From Fasciolopsis buskii (lineage: Eukaryota; Platyhelminthes; Trematoda; Plagiorchiida; Fasciolidae): a DNA stretch of 64,000 bases. The translations under genes were made by a program, and so were the position numbers. The stretch lies in the NCBI GenBank assembly GCA_008360955.1, contig LUCM01010092.1, forward strand, positions 256,786 through 320,785. Direction: 5' to 3'. The notes beneath the pieces are model-generated. The model worked only from the letters and a program-made list of their open reading frames with translations, searched no databases and was not told the origin of the DNA. Below are positions 51,210 to 63,167 of the stretch, in pieces (position 1 is the stretch's first letter; each line of letters starts with the position of its first letter).

Positions 51210-51539
51210 TTTTGTTGATGCGTTAACCGTATCCGCGACCATGAAGTCACATGATCTCGCGCACTTGAGGCCGCTGTTGTTCGCCTCGTTACTGGACAGG
51301 CTCCAGTCAGTTTTTGACGGTTCGATGACCCAGCCGTTGCACACCAGCGTTTGCACTCGAACAGGACACCATAAAATAAGCTGATTGCCAATCGAACGGT
51401 GTTGAATTCGATTCACATGAATCTGGATACCTCTAACTCGGTAATCTACAGTTGGATCTGCATGAATGAGTTTCAATACGGCGAAACTTTCAGGCTGTAG
51501 AACGGTAGGAGATCGACCTGTTTTTTGGAGGCTTGGCAT
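51210..51539 (-). CDS. Candidate exon of an unrecognised gene
   Basis: An ATG at 51537-51539 opens 110 codons to a possible splice donor (AAA then GTAAGC at 51209-51204); without splicing the frame ends at 51174. The translation is protein-like (VLQPESFAVLKLIHADPTVD, IQIHVNRIQHRSIGNQLIL, WCPVRVQTLVCNGWVIEPSK) and has no obvious repeat origin. I do not recognise it. It lies just upstream of the UCH gene on the same strand, but the CCAAT box between them argues for a separate gene. A mirror plus-strand frame at 51013-51384 is less convincing. Confidence 0.3.
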
Positions 51540-52051
51540 AAAGAAAGAAACATCAAATCATGTTCACTCTGGGCTGTGAAACATCATTTCTACAGAAAAC
51601 CTTGGGAAAGGCTTTTGACGCTCTTTTCGTTTTGATCGGTTTTCAGCTCATTGGAATTTTAGAATGCAACCTTGGTTGAACTTTCCTACGTTTTATTTGA
51701 CCAACTCCCACGAGCTGACTAACAATCACCAAACAATTCGGCTCACGGATTCTCTATCAATCGAAGAAAGAATTCAGTGGGTACGTGCAAAAGCAGAGCC
51801 AGGAACACGAACAGATTCGTCGTTCATTGCGCTGTAGATATGGGTGAGGACAGAGCGCACCCCGACGGACCATCGAACTTAAACAAACTGAATTTTTGCA
51901 AAAAGTCATCCCGATGACTCAGAACTACGTTTGTAGTCTTTAAAAAGCTGAAATCCGACGAGTAGCTACCATGTTTTTTGTTTTGAAGATGATATCGCGG
52001 ACAGACTACACCCAGCTGACCGTTGTCAATACTAGGTTCTTCCTGGTTATT

Positions 52052-52927
52052 TCAGTCGGACAGTTGTGAGTCTCCATTTCCTAGGACCAGCGCTCGATGT
52101 CTTCGGTGTTGAGATTGTGAATGTCTAGTTGTCCCTATGGATTGTACACTTAGTGCCTTGGCAATAGTTTCTGTCCTTATCTTTTCTCGCTGTTCTCTCA
52201 GCTTTAGAATTGACTCTGAAAACGAGAGATTAACTGATTGTCCCATTGAAATGATTCTGAAATGATAACCCCGTAGCATTCCAACAGCCAACATCCTCCC
52301 GAGGGGAGCTACAAGCATATTGCGGTGGAATGAACAAAACGGGAAGGAGAACTGATAATCCGAAAACAAACTACTATAGCCAACAGTGTGCGAAAATTGA
52401 CCAGTGGGAATATATATATATGGTATTACACAGCAGACTAGTTGGAACGCCAATGCATGTACCAAATTGGTCTTGAGTGTACCCACCGAGATAGCCCTGA
52501 ACTTGGCGTCACGAAAGTGGGTTGTTTTCAACTGAGTGATAGAATCCATTAAGCCTATTTAAAGTCTAGAAACGGACCTGCGACTTTCTTGCTCATTTCC
52601 AATACTTTTTTTTAGGATTTCGACCTTAAATTCTTTCGTTTTTAAACCTTGGTTTGATTGAAATTTTTACTTGCAAAATTCCTCGAGTAATTCCCGTTGT
52701 TTCCATACAAATGCAGTTTCTAGGCTATCGATTGGAAGGGAACAAGTCTGCTGATTGTCTTTTCGTTTATGGATTCGTTCGGATTTCATGACAGATAACA
52801 GACCGGCTATTTGGTCTGACTGATGTGCCCAACAACAGTTGGGTATATTGCAAACTCTCAAATCTACAAGAGTTCCGCCGAGTACTTGGCCGAAAGTAAA
52901 GTTTGTTCCTTTCTTTGCAATGTTGTT
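52052..52927 (-). CDS. Two 3'-terminal exons of an unrecognised gene
   Basis: The upstream exon is open from about 52927 (minimum start 52819, after a weak acceptor CACATCAG) to a donor at 52671 (GCAA then GTAAAAAT). The terminal exon runs 52256-52052 after the acceptor ATCATTTCAG and ends in TGA. The donor leaves two bases (AA) and the next exon supplies one (A), restoring a Lys codon in frame. Words across the exons are GGTLVDLRVCNIPNCCWAHQ, IDSLETAFVWKQRELLEEFC, then SFSESILKLREQREKIRTET (likely helical and charged) and a basic C-terminus, SQHRRHRALVLGNGD. No family recognised. A family A SINE abuts the upstream exon at 52928, so further exons lie beyond it if this is real. Confidence 0.4.
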
Positions 52928-53118
52928 GGCCGGCGGTGGCCAAACGGATAGGGTCGTGGCGTTCGGACGTGAAGGTCGCGAGTTCGAATCTTCTCACCAC
53001 CGGTCAACTTCCCCGCTCGGCAGCCCTCTGTTGGCCGCGGCCCCCTTCCTCAAAATTGCTGTGCATTGTTGTTTCATTCATAAAAGAAGTAAAAGATAAA
53101 GGCAAGAAAAAAAGGAAC
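52928..53118 (+). repeat. tRNA-derived SINE, family A, well preserved
   Basis: The head GGCCGGCGGTGGCCAAACGG carries box A (TGGCCAAACGG) and GGTCGCGAGTTCGAATC carries box B about 45 bases later. The body GGTCAACTTCCCCGCTCGGC, AGCCCTCTGTTGGCCGCGGC and CCCCTTCCTC precedes an A-rich tail with AAAGATAAAGGCAAGAAAAA. It matches 31922-32110 closely in reverse orientation. No clear target-site duplication was seen. Confidence 0.85.
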
Positions 53119-53119
53119 T

Positions 53120-56100
53120 TGTTCGCTCATGGTAAACTTCTTGTTTACGCATTAGTTTAGCAAATTTTCATTCAGTTTTTGTCGACAGAACATTCGCCGT
53201 GGACTTTACATTAAAACCCGAAGGTGACAATTCTTTTCCCAGCGTTTTCCGAACCAGCTTTTGATCTATGGTAAATTTTACTCAGGTTGATACTAATAAT
53301 CAAATTCATAATTTGGAGCCCATGGTATCATCAGATTCGTGATACAGTCCCTAGTGTTCGGCTTATAAACTCCAAGTTCCACGAACAATCTGAATTTATC
53401 GGCGTGGTCTTACAAGTGTCTTCTAGTTTTCTACCCTAAGTTTGAATCTATTGCCCATCAGAGATTGTGAGAACAACTACATCTGCCGTACACCTCCGAA
53501 CCTAATTTGCACTCCCGTGAGAGTACCTAAAATTTCATTTTTGCACAGCAAAGGTGACGCCTTTCGGGATCAAATAAAGTGCATGAAAAAGGAATAGGAC
53601 CACGCGAACTTCTCCCTTTGTTTCTTTTTGTGTTCTCTAACGAAACCGATTCTGGTCAGACGAGGCAAGTGCACGAGGTTAGAAAATCAAAAACATACAA
53701 ATCAGACTATAACAAGCCTAGTCAGTTTAACACCAACGCCCATATGACCTCGGACCGCTCCATACGCGTCTTCTTTACTGGTTGATGCAAACCATTTAAT
53801 TTAGATTGGCTAGTTTCTAATTGCTCCAGATATGTTCTTCATTCTGGGCAAGCAATCCGCTAGCTTTCAAACTTGCCGCGAAAGCTAGGCAACTATGAGT
53901 TTTAACGCGAATCCGGGATAACTGATAATCATCACTATCTTACTCTTACTTCCATCGTTGGTGTGAGCTTGGATCCCGTGAATCGTTTTCTTCATTCTGG
54001 ACGAACTTGTCAACCTGCTTCTTCCGGACGGGGAAAAAACTATGCTTATTCCCGTCTGATGGAACATAGCATGCCAAATTGTTGAAATAAGGCATGCACC
54101 ATCTGTTAATCAATGCGGGAAAATCAATGCCCCTCCCCCTTAGTTTTCACAAAGCAACAAACATGGGTACGTGCACAGTGGATACAAGTGTGATGAACTC
54201 TGCCGAATGTCGTTTGACTGGAGGCATGCAAATCGCAGTCTTCTTCACGGACCGGTAACTCGATTCGAATATGTCCGAACAAATTAGGTGGAACAGAGAG
54301 GACGAGACTTTCCGATCAAACCTCCTATTTGGGGCCACATTACAACCAACTCCACCCGGAAGCTAAGACGCATAAACAGAGTTCTGTTAATCAAAATAAC
54401 GTGAAACAGCCTGACATACTGAGTATTTTGTCTAAAAATGTATGGCATAAAGTTTTGGTTTTGAATCTGTCAGAAACAGGGAACATTTGAACTAAAATAA
54501 AACCAAAGCCGAATTCCCAGTCATCGACTTGTGCCACAAAAGAATGATTGGCAAAAGTAAAATTTACACTTTGGAATCTTGGATATTCTCCGACCATTAA
54601 CTGACTAAGTTCACTATACGAACACTAAATTTCTGTACCGGTTTCCAGGACCGAAATTTTCCGTTTTTTCTTAATGCATTCTGGCTTGGTTTCTGCGTAC
54701 TCGTTCCTTCGAAAGGCTTTTTCATTCGAGGATGATGATCCCCCATATTTTGCACAACTTTTATTCTATTATTAACCACGTATAGTCTCCGGTCTTAATT
54801 TCCGTATGCTCTGCCCATCCGATGTTTATTTCAACCTAAAGTGTTATGCAAGCCATAGAAGACAAATCGAAACTAGCCGGGGCATATTTGGGGTACTATA
54901 ATATGATAATAAACACGCGAAAATTTACAAACCCCAGGGCACGGTATCCTCAGAGGAATCTCATTTCACTCAGGTCTTGTATAGTACAAAAAAGCTAACG
55001 AATCGCTAGGCCCAGGTGGCCGAGGTGCATGGGTCGCCGTAAGAAACAAGATTGGAGTTTAAGAGACGTACAAAATGAGCGATTATCAATCAATGGATCC
55101 GCCCAACCAGCATGAAGGGTAGAGGGCCATTAGAGGCACGTATACAAGAGGCTCTGCGACCGATTCCAGGGCTAAACAGAAAAAGAAAAATCCCGCGTGC
55201 CTATGCTCGCATACATGATTGGCAACGGAAAGAGGTCAGGATAAAATACACAAATCAGCTTCCCTGCTTGGTTTCGAATCCATCCTAGATCAACGAATTT
55301 TTTGCATTTGGATCAATTATGTATATCTGGTGGTCTAGAAGAGCTCCAGCTCGTGCCAGAAGAGTGGCTAGTTGCTTCATGTTTGTCTGCATGTGTGTGT
55401 GTGTGTGTGTGTGAATAACGGTAGGTGGATGGGAAATCAGAATCATAGTGAACTGCCTAGATGCGGAACGAATGAGACGAACCTCTAGTCAGTTTCGATC
55501 ATACAGAAACGTGATCAGAAACAGGTTTGATTGAAATTGTAGGAGGTATGTTTGAAATAAAGACAAAGCGAACTCTGCAGTAAGCGTCCTTCAAACAGCC
55601 ATTGAATTTCTTTTTCATGTCACATCCTCGACACAGATTTCCATGTTGTTCTGATCTAATGTTTTCTGCTTTTATTACTATTCAGTTTATGGCATTGACT
55701 TGGTACACCGCTTTTTATCGTGTACCGGATCATTTTGATTTAACACAATTTTGCTGGAGAATACTAAAACAACAGTGTCGGGGAAAGTGACTGGGGTCGG
55801 ATAGCTTTTTAGTGCATATTACACATGTTCTTACTATCCAGCCTTAGTGATTCTGAATGCATACTGCCCCGAATGAACCCACAAACCTTGGATTAATTAA
55901 CTTTCGTTACTGTTAGTTGAGAAATCATTGTGCAACCAAATGGATGTTGTGTTTTGTCCAAAACACGCAGAGTTTTGTCGTATTGGTTTCATCGGGGCGT
56001 TAGAAGTAAAAGAAAAACGACAATTCTTCATGAATTTCCCCCAGTGCACCATTCGGATACGATTATCAAACAACGGGCCCATATGGGAATTGCTGAAGAA

Positions 56101-56660
56101 GTTTAACAAACACTAGTATAGTTTTTCTCCTAACAAGTATTACCACGGCAACTGCTTTATCTATTGAAATCCACTTTACAATTATGGGAAGTTTTGCGAC
56201 TACCAGGCTTGGCAGGGCAGTTCATGCGTTTGGGAGAATAAAAGCAATACAATTTCCCACTTTAATCACGTAGATTTGGTTCTTGCAAGTGTTCTAGTCG
56301 TAGTCATGCTTTCACGTTCAACGTTTACAGCACAAGCTGAGGGTCTCGCAATTTGGCCCGACCGTAGATTGATTGCACAGTCCAATAGGACATCACCAAA
56401 TCAACCAATCGATCGATGGATTGACCACCATGAACTAGATATTGGACAAACCGGAACAGGTGACGCATCATTGTCGAAAATGGTTTTCTGTGCTGGCCTC
56501 ATGTGTCAACCTCGTCCGGAATTTGGATTCACCAGGTATTGGAATCCTTTTTTGTTTTTGTATTTAGACGGAAACAACTTCGACAGCTTTCTGACAAACA
56601 GTCAAATGAGTAGGAAAGCGAGTTCAGAAAACGGCGGATGCACATGTATCTTGATCGATT
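53120..56660. other. No confident gene; TG microsatellite at 55391-55413
   Basis: A possible terminal exon at 55686-55790 (plus) follows a good acceptor (TTATTACTATTCAG) and reads MALTWYTAFYRVPDHFDLTQ to a stop. A frame at 56300-56530 has a hydrophobic start and ends near a GT donor. Neither is recognised or joined to other exons. The TG run has about eleven units. Confidence 0.3.
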
Positions 56661-57418
56661 AACACCCTTTTCAATCCACTGTAAAACTTCCGGGAGGGAA
56701 TTGTTTTTGGCATTTGACCCAGAAACTATTGTTTCCAAAGCTAAATATGGATAACCATACTTCCTCGTCAAAACTTCCAAGCTCGCTCGAAATCCACAAG
56801 ACATCTAAAAGGAAATGATAAAAATCCGCACAAACCAGACTGTTCACGTAGCTCGAGTCGGGTCTTATAGTATCATCTCCAATCCCCGCAAACGAGGATC
56901 GCATCCACGCAAGCCGTAGGTATAAAGAATGGATCCTACATCATCTCCAATAATACATTTGCTTTGGAAAAAATCAAAACACCGAGCGCCAAGAGTTTCA
57001 CGGACTGTCGGTAAAATGTATCCGCTTCAGCTACCATCTGCTAACCTAAAAGCAATAAATGCAGTCCGGCGTAGACCACATCTTAACAACTTTGCATAAA
57101 TCCTGCTTGACATGGCTGCACATTGCATACACAATTGACCTCATTCGGCATGTAAAATCTAATATCAAACCCATTTGGACAGCATACGGCTTACGGAATT
57201 GGTTGCTTTCGTTTATTTCGTGATGCAAGCTGCCTGTCAACTGTGATCGAGTAACTGACATCGTATTCTCTCTGGTGTCTCTCTGCCAACGGGAGCCTTA
57301 AAACAATTCTTGTACGACTGGTTCACGCTAATGTTTCTCATGCGTACTTCACTTCACCATACTGTCTCTGGTTCCGTTGAAGATGACGCAATCCGGAGTT
57401 TTTGATGGCATCTATAGG

Positions 57419-57518
57419 TTAGTACGTTCTGGGATCGCAAACGGCGATCACTACAACCACCCAATCGTGCAGTTCTTGGGGAAGATAAGGGTATACTTTG
57501 AGGATTAATGCACGAAAC
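57419..57518 (-). CDS. Candidate terminal exon, unrecognised
   Basis: A strong acceptor (CCCTTTCTTCCTACAG) is followed by one base and 32 codons to a TAA: FRALILKVYPYLPQELHDWV then VVVIAVCDPRTY. The composition is that of a folded protein, but it is short, of no known family, and no upstream exon could be joined. A second frame after the same acceptor is longer but lower in quality. Confidence 0.25.
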
Positions 57519-57519
57519 C

Positions 57520-58920
57520 TGTAGGAAGAAAGGGAAATTTGTAATCAAGGGACATGCCGAAATTTCGACGAAAGTGTACTAGAGAACAAGACGTTGAACA
57601 AAACGGAATATGGGGTACATTGTAGACAAGGCACTTGACAGGTAAACAGATAAACAAGGCACTTGACAACAATCGATACCTATCAGCAGGGCGGATCCAC
57701 TAAGTCTAGCCTGCACACCCGATCTGGACTAATAACTTTGTACGTTCTAGTCATAAGAGATAGCGATGAACAATGTTCACTCCATTCGGATGACACACCT
57801 GGAGTTCACTAAGTTTAAGTTCCTTCAAATGTATTCAACCATTCTCACAGACGTTATGTGTATCGCATGGTTCCAAGTGAACATATAACCACTGAGTCTC
57901 AAGGTCTGGTTTCGGACACTTTGCACTTAAATCATTTTGTTTGAATGCGCACTGCACGATGTGCAATATCCAAATTTGATTACCGACAGTTGAATTTTTT
58001 CACGAAGTTTTAGAACCGCTGAGGAATACATGCATTAGTTTGAATCACACCAGAATCAAGCATCTTCGTGAAACTGAAGGTTTTTTATTCTGATATGCCG
58101 AAGATGACAAATGTTGTGCTCACTTACGGGATACCGAGAAAGCATTCCACGGTTAATTTCCCCGCGGTGAATCAGCACGCCAAAGCGCTCGTAAAATAAC
58201 GAAACGTCAAAATGACAAAATTACCATTGACGGTAAAATATGAAGCTACTTCGTTGGAGGAATTCATGTGCTATGTTCTCATGAATGTGTGACGTAACTT
58301 GCCACATCGATAGGCCCATATGGTCGAACTACATCGCAGCTAATATAACCCAAATGACTTTTCGAATAACCCTAAAACGGTTAAAGATAGCTAATCTCCT
58401 AAGCTTACTAGATGAATATTATCTTTCATTGCTTCCCACATGGTTTCTTCCGTCGCTCCTGATCACGGGATCTCCTGGTAGGTATTTTATCGCGACAGAC
58501 ATACTGTGAGTCGTTCTCGAGACCGAAGCATTAGCCCATAATGTGACATGCTCGAGCTCAGGACTCCGCTTCGACGGGGTTGGAAGTATCGTGAACTGAA
58601 ATCTGGAAAACCGGGAATACAAGTTATGCCGAAATCCAAGAGGCGTAAAATTTGCCGAGGCTCTGGCGATAAGCCCCCACTCCTCATGCACCAATCGGAA
58701 TGACGGAGCAGAGATTTCGGAGATATGGACAGCCCTAACATCTTTGGGAAACAAACATTCCAAAGGTCACCACGCTAGTTGACCCCACCACCACGGGATG
58801 CATGATGTGAAGGACAACTGTTCTCTCACCCGACTCACAGTTCAAAGTACACACACTCACAAACACACAGACAACCTAACATTAGTTGGCATGTGAACGT
58901 TCCCACAGTCATTTGATTGT
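57520..58920. other. No recognisable gene
   Basis: A short direct repeat (AAGGCACTTGACA at 57628 and 57657) and unsupported frames only. Confidence 0.35.
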
Positions 58921-58924
58921 AAAA

Positions 58925-59090
58925 CTTGCCTTGAGAATGACTACCCACGGTAGTCGAAACGTCGGCGCATTACATTTACCAACAACGCTGTGTTATTACC
59001 ATTATATCATTCACAATTAAAAACCAATACATGACGCATCGATTTTTCGATACACACCTTACATCATTTGGTCCAGTATCAGCACTTACA
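58925..59090 (+). repeat. PLE-type 3' end repeat with perfect hairpin
   Basis: GACTACC (58939-58945), loop CAC, GGTAGTC (58949-58955) forms a 7-base-pair stem followed at once by GAAAC (58956-58960) and GTC. A hairpin followed by GAAAC is what PLE 3' ends with hammerhead-like motifs show. The following 130 bases match 19590-19720. Confidence 0.6.
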
Positions 59091-59099
59091 AAATCAGAA

Positions 59100-62000
59100 C
59101 CAAGATGGCGGCGTACCGCCAACCCGTTACGGTAGCACTTCAAGCAAACGACATTCAAGGAGGAGTGGTCATGTGACACTAATGGTCAAATAAAAGTACG
59201 ACAAAAACTAGGTCCATTAACGAGGTCACGGAAACGTCGTAAAATGGAGTGAGACCTGAAAAAGAGAAAATTGCAATTTGTTCTACGTTTGCATACTAGC
59301 TAAAGATGATCAAAACTGGTGAAATCGAATTACGAAAAAGCTGTGATTAAGTGACTTAATGTCAAGAGAATGTTTGATGTGTGTGCATATGCGCGTGCGT
59401 GTGGCGAATGCGCATGCCAGGAAAACAAGCGAGCGCACACTGACACTGGACGAGAAAAGTTCTAGTTTTAGACACTCGCGCTGAGAAAAAGAATTAGTGC
59501 GGTCGGTTTCGCATATATGCTCACCTCATTGGTGTGTGCTAGCGACTGCTGCAAGTAGACTATGTTTCTTAGAGACAATTGCTTTAGCAACGATCGTGAA
59601 AGACCGCAATAACAATTAACCGAAGGCGGCAAATGTAAGTTAAGACATATGTTTTATGGAATTATTCACACACCCCAGTGTCACCTCTAAGCTCATCAGT
59701 ATGAAAGCATTGGAAGCACCATAAGGCTGTTTCATTTTTGTTAGGTATTATCAGCAGTGCACCATTACTGTGCCTGAAATGGGACACGAACTCGGGATAA
59801 AGTTTCGTTAGTCGAGCACCGTAGATACTGCTCAGTGATGCCGAATGATGTATAGGTCTTGTTTACCATCTATTATTTTACTTCTCAGGAAAATACTGAT
59901 TTCCAAAAGAGTTCTTGACAGTCAGGGACCAACTAGTTGTCTGTCAAAAGTCAGGCGGATCCATATTCCTGCAATCAACAATGATGACTAAATGAAAAAT
60001 ATCAGAAGTTCGAAACCGTTCCCATAAATCAGTGTGACAGTAGACTGCGACTGGGGATTGTCAGACTCTGTACCTCCCTATAGTTATTGAGGCCTGGTTT
60101 TGTTTTCTCTCACCGAGTTTCAGGATAGTGGTTGCCGATTCACTCCACCGGTCGAGTGAGCCTTAAAAGCGATACTCCTGCCCAGAGCACACATACATGG
60201 ACCAAACATCACATAAGTTCAGGCGACTAAAAAATTCGTTGCACTTGCCCATTGACTGACTTCATCAGTGTGTACTGTTCCCCGAGGTGGATATTGTCTG
60301 GTAGGTGGAATAAGACGAGCGGTTCGTGAAGTGACATAAAAACCTGAAATCCTTGTTCCATGGATTTACTCGACCGGGCTGAGATAGGCCTCAGGGTTGA
60401 GGTCCACCGCATCTTGATACAGGAAGTTTGCAAACACTAATTAAAGGGCAGGTGTTACTGGCGAAAACTGGCTTATCTTTAAGATCACTCTGCAACAGCA
60501 CCTCTATTAACTATTTAGAATGGGAAACCCAGTTACGTACGATGCATCTAACAATCAAAGCCATGAGCCAGAAGCGAGCGGGGAGCCTTCTATTAACTAG
60601 ATGTTTGTTTCATTACTATTTTTTTCTTTGTCCTTCTCTACGAAGCAGCTCTGCGAAGTATGGCCTGAAACCGAAACATCTCACTGCGAGAATAATCACC
60701 ATCAAAAACAGCTTCGCAGAAATCCTGCGAACAATCGAGTTATTTTTTTTTGGGTCGAAACAGATGGCCGGTTAAATCGTTTCCAGCTATATGCTTCTGC
60801 TCACAGCTTCCTCCCTTTTAGACAGCCTGTTTGTTCTGTACATGCAGTCTCTTTTGCACGTCGGTTTATCCAGAAAACCCTCTGATAACATGTCCCATAC
60901 TTGCAAAGGTTCCTTGTCAGATAGTCTCGTAGGTGGTTTTCACTGTCATAGCTAACATTCTTCCTAGCCTCGTCAACCTCTGAATTTCGGCTCCTTCGAT
61001 GTGCGTACTCTTTTGCAGGCCGGTCATCGGGGTTGTTTAGGGCTGACAGTGGACTAACTAGTTATTGACATCTGCTGCGTCCGTGAATTCCGGATATGAG
61101 TAGTGTACTTCAACCAGCTACGCCTGTCTCAAAGTATTTTTTGTCCAACTCATGAGCGAAGCAGCTGCTGTTTTAAAATGCAAAATATAAGAACAAAGAA
61201 GTCTGTTCTAGCCTCGACTAGTCAATCGACAATCGATCCCATATCTGCGATTCTCGCTAACTTTGTTGAGAATAGCCAAGTTGACCAATTACTCGAAATC
61301 AAATCGTCTATGTTGGTATTCTATGATCAACACTCATTGATCGGTTCTACTACCCGTTAGCTTGGTCCATCGATATTCTTGAGGCGCTTTCTATCAAATT
61401 ATTGACCGACGCTGTCAGTGCGAATTCACGCAGCTGTTTATTCTCATTGGCTGTAATTGCATCAAGCTGAAAATATTTGAAGAGCTACCACTTTAAGAAC
61501 AATCAATTGATTCAAATGAACAACATCCCACTAATTTCCTTAGCGTTTCTATCTCTGACGCTATTGCTTTTTTAACACTACGTTTGCGTGCCTCCTTGGA
61601 TAACAAAAGAAGAGGGCGAACAAGCTCGTTTTCGGTGATTCTCGATCGTAGGCTTACATCGCATTAGTTGTGCCATATACCGGCCGCGGGTAGGAGAGAA
61701 GAAAAGGGGATACATACTGAACAATGTTATAAGTTGACAAGTTGTTCACATGTGATCCAGTCCTATATCCGCACCAGTTGAGCGATTCATCATGAATTTA
61801 ATTAATCTAAATTGTCAATAAGAACCTATGGAACTTGTTTCCTTCTTGTTAAGAATCGCCAGCAGTGTATATATATATATGGGAACAAACGATTGTGAGT
61901 TGGACATCACGGTTGCTGGGCTATTCGCGTTGGCGTTCAAGTGTTTATTGAATCTGCACAGTGCACCACGTCGACACTCAACGGTCATTGGTTTTGCATG

Positions 62001-62715
62001 GCCAAAGGCGATTGCTCACGAGGGTGACGACTGCTTCTTCAGAGAGAGCCTAATTGGAAGTTTTAATGAGCTCGATTACGTGTCCGACTTGTGTGTTCAG
62101 TCAGATGATTGTAATGCATCACCTAGGGTATCTGCATTCAGCTTGTAAATAAAACTCACGATAACATCGAACAGTTGTTTCGTTCGGCAGGTCAACAATA
62201 ATTAACAGTCCACGTACACCTTTTTGTTCCTCGTTGGCCAGGTGATTCTAATAGTCCACAGAAGCTTCGGTGTTTGAATGAACTGCACCTAAGTGCAATA
62301 GAAACGACTATGTAAACGAGTACTGACCGTTTCCGCAATCTGACCAGTCCGTATGGAACCATCTGTGTCAATACTATGTGCCCATTGCATACTTAGTTCA
62401 ACCAATCCACTGTATCATGCAATTTCCCAATTCCAGTTCTTAGCAGTCATGGTTGATGTTTATAAATGACATAAGTCGGAAAAATTGAGAACGAGCTCTT
62501 TCTTCAGTTTCCATTTTTCTGGATATGTTCTGTGGGACTAATTGGAGAGCGTCAATTTCTAACGAATTACGATTTCGTATTCGGCAGAGTAGTTAGATGA
62601 AACCTTGTTGGTGTTTTGTCGTGTGATGGAACGGAACATCGGTAAACACAATTCCGCTTCATTTTGACTCTCAGAGACAGCTCAAGTGACACGGAGACAA
62701 GAATTTCCTTCCTTG
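59100..62715. other. No confident gene; SINE family B body at 59700-59800
   Basis: At 59700-59800 the plus strand carries AAGGCTGTTTCATTTTTGTT and ATCAGCAGTGCA, matching the minus strand of family B. A 106-codon frame at 61828-62148 includes STVIGFAWPKAIAHEGDDCF and NELDYVSDLCVQSDDCN, which look protein-like, but it starts in a family B-like repeat and AT run and I cannot assign it. Confidence 0.3.
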
Positions 62716-62719
62716 GTAT

Positions 62720-63049
62720 TCAAACGTAATTGCTTTTTCGCAACCCAGGAAGGATGCTAATTATTCCCGCATACAATCTAAAATGAAATGGGCAACAAGC
62801 CAAATGTTCCAACGTTTCCTCAAAATTCAGAAAACGACATTCACGTAAACGGCACTTGTTTGGTTCTACACCACTCTTAGTCTCACGGTTGCAATTGTCG
62901 GCTGTCCCAGTCCTCGGGTGCAATAGTCCCTGGCGGTTACCGAGCTCATGGGGGAAACAGGTACGAAAAAGACAATTAGAATCTGACTGAAGTGTAGCAG
63001 AAACAATGCAATTAATTGGTCCAATAAGGGGGTAGAGGATGGTCAACAC
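62720..63049 (-). mobile_element. Probable non-LTR retroelement C-terminal remnant
   Basis: A 109-codon minus-strand frame ends with KCRLRECRFLNFEETLEHLA and CCPFHFRLY. The C...C, E-T-L-E-H-L and C-C-x-x-H pattern resembles the C-terminal zinc motif of some non-LTR retrotransposons (C-x-x-C ... E-x-x-x-H-x-x-x-x-C). A degraded second copy in the other orientation at 26175-26300 shows the sequence is repetitive, which favours an element over a gene. Family assignment is tentative. Confidence 0.45.
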
Positions 63050-63153
63050 TACAAAATAGAAAAAAAACTATAGCAAATAGGGACTGACAAACCGATGCAT
63101 ATTATGGCAACACATCAACAGATCAGCGGTAAAATGGGTAGAAGCAATGCGAC

Positions 63154-63167
63154 GGGGGGGGGGGGGG
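63154..63167 (+). repeat. Poly-G run of 14
   Basis: Fourteen consecutive G. Such runs are unstable and hard to sequence, so the length is unreliable. Confidence 0.9.

Noticed and set aside
52928..53000. Possible tRNA gene with good box A and box B
   Set aside because: It is the head of a SINE with a matching body and A-rich tail found in other copies. No clean acceptor stem was seen.
55686..55790. Possible terminal exon after a good acceptor
   Set aside because: Only 34 codons, no family and no partner exon, so I did not list it as a gene.
55940..56116. ATG frame of 58 codons containing FCPKHAEFCRIGFIGALEV
   Set aside because: Short, overlapped by an open frame on the other strand, no motif and no splice support.
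56276..56662. Frame of 128 codons with a hydrophobic start
   Set aside because: It begins without an ATG. The first ATG is already inside the hydrophobic part, and no upstream exon or family was found.
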